A DNA stretch of 64,000 nt from Narthecium ossifragum (lineage: Eukaryota; Streptophyta; Magnoliopsida; Dioscoreales; Nartheciaceae), in assembly GCA_963920575.1 (NCBI GenBank), contig OY986966.1, positions 10,332,048 through 10,396,047 on the forward strand, given 5' to 3'. Each line of letters opens with the position of its first letter. Position 1 is the stretch's first letter. The position numbers were made by a program, and so were the translations under genes. Shown here in pieces: positions 1 through 10,543 of the stretch. The notes beneath the pieces were generated by a model that had not been told where the DNA came from, searched no databases, and worked only from the letters and a program-made list of their open reading frames with translations.

Positions 1-549
1 AAGTCTTCTCCACTTTTGCTCCTGAACTGCTATGGTACCCTCTAGTAAGACCAAAATATAAAAATGAGAGATCATAGAGCAAAGTGTTATGTAAAAAAAC
101 AATGAGAATCGGAAGACTATTGTATAAAAGTTACAAAATAAAGCATGAATTTTGCATTTTGCTAATGTACATTAGTAACAAATACAGGCAGAGAAGTAGC
201 AAGCTTGATCATCAAAAGAAATACAAATTTACAAAAAGATCATAATGAAGTACTATTAAAGACATCACATAAGATATTGCCTCAAGATTTAGCAAACATA
301 ACACATTACAAAAATGATAAAAAGATCAGAAACAAGAATAAATCAACAAGTTTACCAAGCTTAGAGATAAAACACATGGACCAACCAGTACGTGGATGAA
401 TGTTGACTGATTGGGTGATCAAGTTTAGAGACAAAACACATTCTTATCAGACTGCAGACATGTTTGATAAGGCTTGAAAAGTACACAAATCACCCTTTTA
501 ATTTGGCCTTATTAGTCTCCGAGCAATGTCTTATTGACTATCCTTACTC
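1..549. other. Unassigned AT-rich sequence
   Basis: No coding region, RNA gene or clear repeat structure is recognised here. The only open frames are short and AT-rich with no family resemblance. It may be the sequence into which the Athila relic inserted, or the outer part of its 5' LTR, whose left end I could not fix. Confidence 0.4.
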
Positions 550-639
550 CCTTGTAGGTACAAGAGCCCTCAACGAAGATTGGATTAAGTTTGGAGCGAA
601 AATGAACTCATTTGGGTAATTCCAGGACAAAGAAGATAG

Positions 640-1075
640 ATCTTCTATTGAACAAGATCGATCCTCTAAAGACATCAAGAAGAATCCAACCTGAGGAATA
701 AAGATCGATCTTCAGAAGCTAAGAAGATCAGTCTTTTCTGTGCTCCAAAAGTTCCAGGGAGTAACAATTCAACAGATCGATCTTTAACCCCTTGAAGATC
801 GATCTTTTCTGTGCAAAGGAGATGACAGAGCGCAAGCTTTCAGAAGATAGATCTTCTTCCACTAGAAGATCGATCATCTTATGAAGGTGAAGAACACATG
901 AAGCGATAAAGATTGATCTTCACAGCATAGAAAGATCGATCTTCCTCGGGACGCATCCAACCATCCAAGAATAAAGATCGATCTTCTTATATAAGGAGAT
1001 TGATCTTCTACGGGAGAGGCGAAGCACACGGAAAAAAGATCTATCTTCTCCTTTATGAAGATTGATCTTTCCTTA
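640..1075. repeat. Array of GATCGATC-centred palindromes in the Athila LTR
   Basis: About eleven copies of AAGATCGATCTT or one-base variants (AAGATTGATCTT, AGATCTATCT) recur at irregular 20-60 base spacing. Each copy is close to a perfect palindrome. The array ends about 55 bases before the TATA box, in the U3 promoter position. The same motif recurs internally at 7020-7410 and in LTRs of another family at 16345-16765, 34055-34105 and 35895-36235. Confidence 0.8.
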
Positions 1076-1130
1076 TCAGCTCAGCAAAATCAACGCCCAG
1101 ATCTAATCCGAGTGGGGGAGGCTCCTAGGT

Positions 1131-1138
1131 TATAAATA
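1131..1138 (+). promoter_or_regulatory. TATA box of the Athila 5' LTR
   Basis: TATAAATA lies about 1.03 kb before the LTR end and just downstream of the palindrome array, the expected position for the U3 promoter of a plant LTR. Confidence 0.6.
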
Positions 1139-2172
1139 GACCCTTTTGGGAGAATTTTGGGGAGGCTCTTGTACCTCTTTTAACTTTTCTCCACCGAATT
1201 TAGAATTGGATCTTTTGGAGGAGATCCATGAGAGGAGAGCTTCATCGACCTCCATCTATGGATCAATCCCACAAAATGAGTACTTAAACTCCTAGCCTAG
1301 GGTTTTTTATGATGTAATAAGGGTTTCTATTAGGGATTTTTTTGGATTTAGGACTTGTAGACCTTTTTGAATGATTTTTATGGATTGATCTTGATTTCTA
1401 TATGAATTTGGTGTTGATTTCATTCATGGATGCTTGCATTGCCTATTTGTGTTCTAGATCTAGGTCTGTTGCATGCCAGGGCTTGGATGGAATCCTCTAA
1501 TAGGGGGAGATTCATGCTAGAACCATGGATCCTTTCTTGATGAGGGATTTTAGCCAAGATTAGAGGTGTTGTAGTGCTAAAACCATCACAAACCTATCCT
1601 ATTTTTGTAGATTTGGCCATCGAGGTGCTAGAACAATCTCGATCTTAAACATAGATCCACACTATGATAGTTTTCTTGCGATGACTCCCTCCTAAGTAAA
1701 GGATTTGTTAGCGGCGATCGAAACTCATCGTTAGGTCGCTGATTTTTAGACGATTGTTCATGCCGATGAGGGATCTTAACCCGATCATTATCGAGCGATA
1801 GGTGGAATTAGCCATTCATCTATTGACACTTAGATTTAGCCATTCAATTTGGTTAGCTCACCCTTGTCCTAGGAAGATCTAATAGAACCCTTTTTATTAA
1901 TTAAGGATCACTCGGCCCTTCCTCATATTTGATCATCCTTTAGCATTATTTTTGGTTTAGTCTAGTTAAAAATCCAAATCTAAATCTTTTTCCCCAACTT
2001 CTTGGCAAAGATCTATACGAAGTATCCCACCTCAATCTTAGTTTTTCCCCGTGGATCGACTCAGACTCACAGCTACCTACCTCCAAAGTAGTTAGTTAGT
2101 AGTTCGATTATAAATTTATAATTTTGATCGGGCGCGTTAAGCCACAACACTTTTTGTGCTCTATCAAAATTT

Positions 2173-2190
2173 TGACGTCGTTGCCGGGGA
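2173..2190 (+). promoter_or_regulatory. Primer binding site, tRNA-Asp type, mutated
   Basis: TGACGTCGTTGCCGGGGA matches the tRNA-Asp-type primer site usual for Athila elements (TGGCGCCGTTGCCGGGGA) except for two transitions, one G to A and one C to T. It lies six bases after the terminal CA of the LTR, with an A/T-rich spacer. The tRNA assignment is from family knowledge. Confidence 0.75.
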
Positions 2191-2425
2191 ATAACTAGTT
2201 ATTGAGTTGCTTACTTAGTGTAGTTTTCTCTTCCAATTAGTTGTTTTCTTTTGCTTACTATATAAAAGACCAAAAATAGAATCGTGCTAATATTACCATA
2301 TCCTTTTGTGATCATTAGGGGGAATGACGAAGCATCCTTCCAAGCGGTGGAGGAGCGATCGCCGACAACACGTCACTGAGATTGCCTTGTTTGTATTCCT
2401 CAACCTTGTTTGACCTTTGTGATGT

Positions 2426-4208
2426 GTGAATGAGAACCCGGATTTTGATATTACCTTGCAAGCATATTTAGATTCTCGTTTTGCATCGCATAAACCTTTA
2501 GACCCTCATCCACATCTATCTATGGAAAACCCCAACCCTAATGACCATCCCAAACCTATGGCCAATCCTCACCAATCCGAGAATCAAGGTCGTAGGGTTA
2601 TGAAGGATTTTTATGTTCCTAATTCTTTCTCGTCGAATTCTTGCATTCAACCCCCGGTGATTGAGGCGGCTCATTATAAGATCAAATCACAATTTCTATA
2701 ATCTTTACCGGCCTTTCAAGCATTATCCCATGAAGATCCTTATAGCCACATCGAGGAATTTATTTTGATAAGTTCTATGACGAGAGTCAACAATTTTACC
2801 GAAGATGCTTTGAGACTTAAGTTGCTTCCTTTCACTCTCAAGGGTAAAGCTAAATATTTGTTTACTTCTTTGGATCCTCGATCCATCTCCACTTGGCCCC
2901 AACTACAATCCCAATTTCTTGTAAATTCTTTCCCATTACCAAGACTAGTGATCTTCGGCAAGAAATTGCTTCTTTTAAACAAGCCGATGATGAAGCGTTC
3001 CATGAAGTTTGGGATCGCTATAGAGAATTTCTTAGGAAGTGTCCCCATCATCAATTTCTTCAATGGGCCATAGTAGAATATTTTTATAAAAGGATTAAGG
3101 AGAGGTACCAACTAACCATTGATGCCGCTTGTGGGGGAGTTTTCATCACCAATCCTCTTGATGATTCTTGGAAACTCTTTGAGAAACTAGCCGATAACTC
3201 CCAGCACCATTCCTCTTCTTCTAGAAACAACCGAGGACCTTCAAGCCAACCTACTCCTAGAGGAGTTCTTGAGCCTAATGAGTCAACCCTCCTCACCCAA
3301 CAAGTTTATGTTTTGAGTAGGAAGCTCGATCAAGTCCTAACCCAAACTATAAATCGAGTTGCTTCCTCTAGGCCTTCGTTGCCCTCATCTTCGGGGGAAC
3401 TTTGTTTCTTGTGCTCCGCTCCCGGGCTCCCGGCCACGATGTCACCGATTATCATTTGGCATGCCACTACCCGAAGCTAGTACAAGAACATGTGAATGCA
3501 ATCTACGGTCAAGCCAAGCCGGTTTATGATCCTTATTCAAATACCTATAAACCCAGTCTACGAGACCATCCAAATTCCTCTTGGAGGACACCCGACCAAC
3601 AACCAAATTCTTTCAACCAAAGGCCGCCATCCATGGGCACTTAAGCCACAAATTATCCTCAAAAATTCCAACCGACATACCCTTCTAATGCTCAAGGCCA
3701 AGCTCCTCCATTCCAACCATCATATCGGTCTCTCCAAGCTTATCCTCCCCAAGCAGCTTACCATGCTCAACCATTTCAATCATGGGATAGACCATATGGA
3801 CCTTCTTAAGGTCAAGCACCTCGGAGCCAACCTTCTCATCCTCAACCACAACGGAAACGAGAGCAAAATATTGATGAGAGACTTTTGAAGACCTTGGACT
3901 CTTTTGAAGGGAGTACCCAACTACTCATTTCCCATTCTCAATCTATAGCAAAAATGGAAATACAATTGGGCCAATTGGCCAATGCTATATCAAGAAGGGA
4001 AGAAGGGAGAGTGCCTAGCCAACCCGTCCCTAACCCCAAAGGCCAACATTCTATTCATTCATCCCATGAGCAAGTTCAAGTCGTCATGACCCTTCGTAAT
4101 AGTAAAACCTTCGCCAATGTTGAGAAACCCAAGGAGGACACCCTTGATCAAGAGCATGCATCTCATTCGCATCATCTCATTCTCATGCATCACACAACAT
4201 CTGTCTAG
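2426..4208 (+). pseudogene. Athila-type gag, broken by stops and frameshifts
   Basis: Gag polyprotein of an Athila-type retrotransposon, which would form the particle core. The reading starts MNENPDFDITLQAYLDSRF and hits a stop at about 2700. It resumes in frame through the capsid-like part (SHIEEF, LPFTLKGKAKYLF), changes frame near 2930, then continues as FFPITKTSDLRQEI and YREFLRKCPHHQFLQWAIVE. Further frame changes follow near 3420 and 3650. The tail (KMEIQLGQLANAISRREEGR, then VVMTLRNSKTFANV) is the conserved junction that leads into protease in Athila. Protease itself is absent, because an LTR fragment begins at about 4209. No single open frame covers the gene. Confidence 0.8.
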
Positions 4209-5713
4209 AATAAAGCGGAATAAAATAGACACTCAGGCCTACAAATGGGATACAACCCCAGCTAAACTATCAAGCAACTATGACAGCAATATAATAATAT
4301 TTTATTCAAAGATGAGGGCGTACTTAAGGCCCATTTATTCTACACATCCTAGGGGAGACGCAACTCCCCTAGTTCAACCACAAACCACACATGGGCTTAA
4401 AATAATATATATATTCAAGATATGATTAAGATAATCGATTTACGTAAATCAAACCAATTATATCACAAAACTCAGAAAATTGTACCTTTCAATCTAGCCG
4501 TCCGATCGACATAAAACTTGATATACCCAATCAATGGCATACTCCAAATTACATATCCAAAAACTGGATTGATCAGATAGATAACAGTAGATCAAAACTC
4601 ACAATTTCTGTAACAATCCAGATTTAACAAACTAATCAAAATCCTATTGAAAATATCTTGGATAAAAACCAAACTTTGCATATCTCTTCCAAATATCATC
4701 AACATAATCCCCTCCAAAAATTAGCTCAATTAAATATAGAAAAGCAACTTAAATCCTCAAGTTAAACCAACTGCCCTGTTTCAGCACAGACAGCTTATTT
4801 AATTCACCAGAAATTCTACGTAACTGTACAAATCATTAAACTAATTGGAAATGAAGTCTAACTCAGAGATATACAACTTTCATATAGAACATCAATGGAG
4901 ATCATGCACATACAGATCAGAAAATAAGCTAGAACACCACTGTTCTGCTAGAACAGAAACTCCGGAAATCAATTGATGAAAAACATGCTTAAATTCAACT
5001 TAAATCCAAACCAAATCCACTGAACCTTCAGAAAGTTATTAATCTTCCCTAGGGTAACCATCTAGCATAGTTTAATTGAAAAACAAACAATTAAAATCAA
5101 CCAAAAGCACCAAAACTATCCTAAACATAGAATCCTACCTTACTACGCTTAATCCACGATTAATTTTTGATTAAACCGTCCAAGGGAGGTTTGGATCTGC
5201 TCTTCCCCTTGCTGGCGACGTCCCCAAGCCTCTGGATCAAGCTCTCCTCACGGATCAAAGGAATGGTGAAGAGAAGAGAAGAAAAAGAGAAAACCGAGGC
5301 GGTTCGCGGGCTACTTATAGAGCCGAGTCCGATTGGTCGCTCCCTCAAGCAACCGATCGGTCTATGTCGGTTCGACGTTCTGGAAGGACACATCAAAGGC
5401 GGTGCCAACATCAATCCGATTGGTCGCTCCCTGGAGCGAGCTATCGGTTTGGGCTGACAGCTGTCCTAAAGACAACTTCTGCGCGCCCGAACTCAGATCT
5501 TTCGATCCCAAGTTTGCTTAAAGTTATAATAAGCATAAATAACAAATAAAATGGTTGTGCCTGTACATCACGGGCGCCGAACCAACCGCCAATGCGCAAT
5601 TTATCAAATTGCCCTTGGGATTTTCATGATCAACCCGATCGCGGAACAAAACCAAATGGGTCAGACCCTCAACCTAACGCAGTCGGAGTAGGTTGGAGGA
5701 ATGGGTCCTCACA
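4209..5713 (-). mobile_element. Right part of a TGTGAG-family LTR (copy A)
   Basis: The right edge ends GGTCCTCACA, the inverted 5' end of a family present at least seven times in this window. The content shares blocks with other copies: a GGGATACAACCCCAGCTAA block, the CCCATTTAT block, an ACAACTTTCAT block, and the closing segment with TTGCCCTTGG. The other LTR end is missing. It replaces protease, RT and RNase H of the surrounding Athila relic. At 5325-5450 it carries its own palindrome variant (CCGATTGGTCG / CCGATCGG) where other copies have AAGATCGATCTT. Confidence 0.7.
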
Positions 5714-6675
5714 TTCGTTGCCAACAACTTGACAACATTTCTAGTCGGAATGAGATGCCCCAAACTCATATTCTTGAATGTGAAGTTTTCGATGTTCGGG
5801 GCATTGATTTCATGGGCCCCTTTCCACCCTCGAATGGGCATACTTACATTTTGTTGGCTGTCGATTATGTTTCAAAGTGGATTGAAGTCATAGCCACTAG
5901 GACCAATGATCATCGAGTTGTCATCAAATTCCTTCATTCTAACATTTTCTCTCAATTTGGTCATCCTAAAGCTAGCATAAACGACGGAGGGTCCCATTTC
6001 ATGAATAGATATTTCCGAGCCACCCTTGATAAGTATAACATCTCCCATAAGGTTACCATCCTCAAACTAATGGACAAACGAAGGTCTCAAATCATGAGAA
6101 CAAGCGTATCCTTGAAAAGGTTGTGCGCTTAGATAGAAAGGATTGGTCCATAAGTTTAGGTGATGCCTTGTGGGCATATAGAACCGCATACAAAACACCC
6201 ATACGGATGTCACCTTACCGGATGGTTTATGGAAAACATTGCTGCCTACTGGTAAAACTCATGGAAAAGGCTTGGTTTAATATTCTTAAGATTAATTGGT
6301 TACCCACCGGTCTTGATGCTCGCTTGCTTCAACTTGATGAGTTAAAGGAAATCCGAAATGAGGCCTGACAATGGCCTCATTTATAAGTCCCGGACAAAAG
6401 CTTATCATGACAAATTCATTGCACATAAAACTTTCAACGTTGGCGACAAGGTTTGGCTTTTCAATGCCAAGCTTCGTCTTTTCCCGGGGAAGCTCCAATC
6501 TAGGTGGAATGGCCCCTTCGAAGTCACTCAAGTCTTCCCTCATGGTGCCATTGAAATACATAATCCCAAGTCCGGTTCCACCTTCAATGTAAATGGCCAA
6601 AGGTTGAAACCTTATGTTGAAAATCCTCTCACCTTAGAAGCCACAATGATCTTGCATGAACCGAATTATGAGTGA
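5714..6675 (+). pseudogene. Athila-type integrase, broken
   Basis: C-terminal part of the pol polyprotein, which would join element cDNA to the chromosome. Directly after the LTR junction come [15 protein letters not shown] (end of the HHCC zinc finger), [18 protein letters not shown] (first catalytic Asp), and [13 protein letters not shown] (second Asp). The third acidic site reads [16 protein letters not shown], with Lys where the family has Glu. A frameshift at about 6050 and another near 6360 separate the core from the C-terminal part ([20 protein letters not shown], then WNGPFEV). The protein ends at the stop after HEPNYE. It is catalytically dead and interrupted. Confidence 0.85.
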
Positions 6676-7019
6676 TTGAGCTTGCATTGTGTTGAGCTAG
6701 CGACGTTAAATCAAGCGTTTGATGGGAGGCAACCCATACTTTCTTCGTATTTTGATGAGTTTGTTTGAGATTTCTTCTTTGCACACTTGATTGTTTTCCA
6801 ATTATTTGCATGTTCGATTTTGGTGTGTTTTTAAATTTATCTATGTTTGATCAATTGTGATGTCAAGATGATATTTTTTGAATTCTCTTGTTGATTGTTG
6901 GTTTGGAAGGATGGGAGTGTTCTTGCTGTGGAATTTCAAGGCCTAGGGAGTTTAGTATTCATGTATGAGGTGTTAGAGGAGTGTTCCCAGGTTTTCAGCC
7001 TAGTTTTGCGTTTTTCTAT
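6676..7019 (+). other. Athila 3' untranslated segment with the GGGAGGCAACCCA box
   Basis: Non-coding stretch after integrase. At 6699-6736 a GACGTTAAATCAAGCGTTTGATGGGAGGCAACCCA-like block (given here in part) is the conserved post-integrase sequence commonly seen in plant Athila/Tat elements. The rest is T-rich, with no open frame. Confidence 0.55.
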
Positions 7020-7410
7020 GCACAAGATCAATCTTCCGAGCGGTGAAGATCGATCTTTGTTTGGACTGGTTTAAAAGCTGAGGCATGGTCGAGAAAGATC
7101 GATCTTCAAGCTCATTGAAGATCGATCTTTCATGAAGTTTCTGCAATTCTCAAAGACAAGAAGATCGCTCTTCCCTTTTCCCCATCATAGCTGAGCGGCC
7201 ATGTAAAGAAGATCGATCTTTCATGCGGAATAGATCGATCTTCACTACTTATCCACATCAGCAAGTCTTTAAGTGAGATCGCTGGTGATGCTGCCACGTG
7301 TCAAGAGATCGATCCTCCGACTCTGCAAAGATCGATCTTTTGCGAGGGGAGTTAAAAAATATATAGGCGGGAGATTGACTTAGGGCTCACAAGCCCTAAG
7401 ATCGATCATT
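7020..7410 (+). promoter_or_regulatory. Internal palindrome array plus TATA, upstream of the post-pol ORF
   Basis: Ten copies of AAGATCGATCTT or near variants lie at about 7025, 7047, 7095, 7116, 7160, 7207, 7230, 7305, 7329 and 7400. A TATATA at 7360-7365 follows the ninth copy. The arrangement repeats that of the LTR (array, TATA, leader), but the flanks do not match the LTR, so this is not simply a 3' LTR. It sits between integrase and the decayed last ORF. Promoter function is inferred. Confidence 0.55.
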
Positions 7411-7411
7411 T

Positions 7412-8160
7412 CTTCTCCCCTTCTCCTTCTGCACCCCACTGCCGCCTCTCGTCGTCTCTGCCTCTGACCGGCGTGCCACACTCTCCTTCGACTAAAGCGC
7501 CTCTGACTGGCCTTCGTGAGCTCCCGCGACTCCTCTCCATCACTCCCCTCCCCTCAAGCACTCCCAACATTTTCGCGATCACCTCACATTCCTTCATCCG
7601 GCGGTGTTGCCTTGAGGTGTCGCTCTGACGAGCTTCGCTGGTTTCAAATCGTCACCGCCGGTCACATTCCTCATCCCTCTTCACCTCTTCTGACGATCCA
7701 CTTCCATCTCATCCCCTACCAAATCCCATGGGGTGCAAGACGGTAGCGGCTAACAAAGAGCCTGTCGGAAAGGGAAGGTTGCCGCTTCCTCTTCCACACC
7801 ACCGGCGAGGCCACCCTCTGCTCCTTCGGCGAGGCCACCCTCCGCTCCTTCAGCGAGGCCGCCTCCAACACCTCCGCCCAAGCAAGCTTCCTCCACACCG
7901 TCCTCACGGCAAGCTACTGGCCCTCCTCCTCCGTCCACACAGCCGGTCAGAGCCACACGAGCCCCGTCACCTCTTCGACAACCATTGCTCCAGCAACATC
8001 TAAGAGGAAGGCTGTGCAGTTTCTTCTTTCAACCCTCCCCAGTTGAAAAAGCAGAAGAAGAGCACCCGCCCCTCCATTGCACCCACAGTCATCCGAGGTC
8101 TCCACCTGCGATGGCAGCGGGAGGTAAACCTCGAGTTTACTTTTGACATCGAGATTGAAT
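7412..8160 (+). pseudogene. Decayed post-pol (env-position) ORF of the Athila relic
   Basis: A GC-rich coding-like segment about 50 bases after the internal TATA. The clearest frames read a repeated Pro/Ser/Ala unit (SAPSARPP three times near 7810-7870), then TSKRKAVQF (about 8000) and RGLHLRWQREVNLEF (about 8095-8140). These are separated by frame changes. Athila elements often carry an extra ORF here that starts with a low-complexity Pro/Ser-rich region and a basic patch. That fits, but I cannot identify a conserved domain, and the start (ATG at 7728 or further upstream) is unsettled. Confidence 0.4.
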
Positions 8161-8506
8161 TTTTAATGAAATAGGCGGTTCCTCGATAAGCTTTTTTAAA
8201 TCATCAATTTTCAACCGCAGATTGGCTCAGTAAAACATCAAATAGTTTGCAGATCTCAGCTAGAAATGAAACCTTGTTTGCGTGAAAAAAAATTTGACTA
8301 ACTGTTCATCAGCAAAATTTCTTTGTACTTTATAGGCGTGGTTGAAAGTAAAAATATCAGAAACTGGAAAGTCAATTTCCTCTTGAGTTGCAGGTAATGG
8401 TCCCCAAGCCAGGAAGGGAGCAAGCAAGGGGCCGGGGATGGGAAACGAAACGGAATGTATCGGATTTTTAGCACATACAACCATCAAACCGATTCACTTT
8501 CAAGAT
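8161..8506. other. Unassigned stretch before the plastid tRNA fragment
   Basis: No gene recognised. The last 50-60 bases before the tRNA fragment may be plastid spacer that came in with it. This needs alignment to a plastid genome. Confidence 0.3.
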
Positions 8507-8568
8507 GCCTTGATGGTGAAATGGTAGACACGTGAGACTCAAAATCTCTTACTAAAGAGCGTGGAGGT
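8507..8568 (+). pseudogene. trnL-CAA: Truncated plastid-type trnL-CAA (nuclear plastid DNA insert)
   Basis: The sequence starts GCCTTGATGGTGAAATGG, continues through the D arm (TAGACACGTGAGACT) and the CAA anticodon loop, and on to GAGCGTGGAGGT. This is nearly the plastid tRNA-Leu(CAA) gene up to its long variable arm. The T arm and acceptor 3' half, which should continue with a TCGAGTCC-type sequence, are missing; GCAATTTAGACAG follows instead. One change lies in the D arm (CGCGAG to CGTGAG) and more in the anticodon-stem 3' side. It cannot fold as a full tRNA. The organelle origin rests on remembered sequence and should be checked. Confidence 0.75.
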
Positions 8569-9028
8569 GCAATTTAGACAGAAATGGAATGGTGATGCTG
8601 GGATCTTGGATAGAAAAAGGTGAGATTTCCGTAGTAAAATTTTTGACTGGCTGAAGATTAGGTTTACAATATCACCAGGGTACAGTGTTCTTTCATGTGG
8701 GAAATCGTATATTATTCTTTCCATAAAGTTCCTGTGAGGGGAAGGTGACAAGTGGCACTTGCAAACAATTCTCTCTAGACTAATCTTTATTGTGCTTGGT
8801 AGAAGAAGAAAAGGCGGTGGTGAAGCTAATGGACCAATGGCTGGAATGATGGCTACCTCATTCTCCAAGCTAAGTCCTTAAAAAAATACTCTCATCTCTG
8901 TACTAAAACCATAGTTTAATTCCAGACAAAAGAAAAAGTGATGACGGTGGTCACTGTGTGATCATGTGTGTGTGCAATATATTAAAGACTAAAGCCCCCA
9001 CTCTTTTCAGAGTTAAATAGTGTTTTAG
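8569..9028. other. Unassigned stretch after the tRNA fragment
   Basis: No family recognised. A 110-codon open frame exists on the - strand (8539-8868) but resembles nothing known to me and may be chance. Confidence 0.3.
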
Positions 9029-9140
9029 CTTCATTGATTTGAATCACAAGGTGATGTGCTTCACTGATTTGAATCACAAGGTGATGTGAGAGAGAGAGAG
9101 AGAGAGAGGGGGAGGGGGGGGGAAGGGAGAGAGAGAGAGC
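9029..9140. repeat. 30-bp tandem duplication followed by a GA microsatellite
   Basis: CTTCATTGATTTGAATCACA plus ten bases occurs at 9029-9058 and again at 9059-9088 with one change. It runs directly into (GA)n and a G-rich stretch to 9140. The second copy and the microsatellite share their edge. Confidence 0.85.
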
Positions 9141-9197
9141 AAGTGGGGGAGTCGTAGAATATTCAGTGGAAGCTGGTGCCACGTCAGACCGGCGGCT

Positions 9198-9577
9198 ACG
9201 GCTGGAATCAAGCCGAGTCGAGCCTCGAGCCGAGCTTTGGGTTGCTTGGGCTCTCGAGCCTTAGTCGAGCTTCAAAACTCAGCTCAAGCTCAGCTCATAA
9301 CGGAGAAATTGGCCCCAGTTTGGCTCGTGAGCTTACGAGATGAGTTTTCAAGCCAAGATTTAGAGCCTAATCTAGCCTATACACTACATATACGTAATAA
9401 ATATGTTTTATTATTTTAAAAACTTAATCGAGCCTAATTGAGCTTAATCAAGCCAAGCCCAAGGATGTTTATGCTCGAACTCGATTAAAAATCGAGCCAT
9501 ATTTGTGGCTCGAACTCGAGCTTAATCGACCTCAAGCCCGGGCTACTTGGTAAGGGCTCGACTCATATACAACCCTA
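9198..9577. mobile_element. hAT-like non-autonomous transposon rich in TCGAGC
   Basis: The left end (GGCTGGAATCAAGCCGAGTC) and the inverted right end (TAGGGTTGTATATGAGTCGA) are similar. The inside is full of TCGAGC/GCTCGA hexamers, as in hAT-type short elements with repeated subterminal motifs. No clear 8-bp duplication was found. A short 60-codon open frame inside is not considered real. Confidence 0.45.
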
Positions 9578-9584
9578 AAACTAG

Positions 9585-9802
9585 GCCAAGCTCCACTCAG
9601 AGAATGACACATCAGCTTCACATCAATTTTTGTTCGATGAATTATCACATTATTTGAAAAGAAATTTTGAGGAAATCTCATATGGAGATCAACTAATATC
9701 AAGCCCTTAATAAAATTTAGTAATTTATTGGTGATGATGTGGAAATTCGTCCAACAAAAACTTAAAAAGCTGATGTGTCATTCACTCTGAGTTCCGCTTG
9801 GC
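9585..9802. mobile_element. MITE with long terminal inverted repeats
   Basis: The left end GCCAAGCTCCACTCAGAG and the inverted right end GCCAAGCGGAACTCAGAG pair. Both continue into AATGACACATCAGCTT, and weaker pairing extends to about 70 bases on each side. Length is 218 bases and there is no ORF. The superfamily is not assigned because no target duplication stands out. Confidence 0.75.
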
Positions 9803-10543
9803 ATGGACTGACAGGATATTTTCGCTGTTCATGACCGTATGTCTAAAGTTTTATCTCCGTTCTATATTGCTCAAAGGCTAGCTAATCTATTAGAAACATA
9901 TAGGATAAAGATAATGGAACAGGAACTGAACAATTCTCTATGTTCCATTCCTATGAATGGTATGCAACAAAGGAGATCAGGTGAATGGCTTAATTAAGCT
10001 ATAGTTACTTCATTTGTTTAAAGAGATATTTATTTTTGAATGATCTAAAACTTTTTAAATCACAGATGCACTCCTATAATATTTAGGTTCACATATGTAC
10101 CCTTAAAAATATTAAGAAAATATTAATTATACTACTCCGTCTAAGTCTGTACATACATCTAACTTAACCATGGAAGAAATCTAACCAGGGTGGGCAAAAA
10201 TACTTAATTGCCCATCCCCATTATGTAACGCTACGTAAGTTTCTCCCGCGCAATAATCCTATACTAAACTTCCTAAGTTTCCTGAATTCATATCTTTACA
10301 AAACCTTTCATCTCCGGCTTAGGGATTTCTCCGCACTAGTGGATCGGCTTCCTTGACGACGAAGAACGGGGATTGATCGACAATCGCATCAAAGGTTTGA
10401 CCTTTACTAGCATTAGAAACCCTAATCTCTCATCGTGGGATGACTCCTCATGGCTTGCAATTTACTATAGCCTTCCCTTGATTAGTTCCTCATTGATTTA
10501 TTTAGGGTTCTTTTAGGGTTTGATTGTTTTAATCTAGTTAACA
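9803..10543. other. Upstream region of the MULE transposase; no gene seen
   Basis: AT-rich sequence of unknown origin. It should contain the terminal inverted repeat and promoter of the Mutator-like element if that is intact on this side, but I could not find a partner end because the other side is lost. Confidence 0.35.

Larger units (their letters stand above)
550..2166 (+). mobile_element. 5' LTR of an Athila-type Ty3/gypsy relic
   Basis: The right edge is fixed by the terminal CA at 2165-2166, six bases before a tRNA-Asp-type primer binding site. Inside are an array of AAGATCGATCTT palindromes (640-1075), a TATAAATA box (1131) and a T-rich transcribed part. The left boundary is uncertain and no target duplication was found. 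No equivalent 3' LTR is seen downstream, so the element is broken. Seen: CA end, TATA and primer site. Inferred: lineage, from the gag and integrase that follow. Confidence 0.6.

Noticed and set aside
7020..7410. 3' LTR of the Athila relic
   Set aside because: Same palindromes as the 5' LTR, but the sequence around and after the TATA differs and is followed by ORF-like sequence. No LTR end or target duplication found.
8539..8868. 109-codon frame on the - strand next to the tRNA fragment
   Set aside because: No recognised family, overlaps the tRNA relic, composition uninformative.
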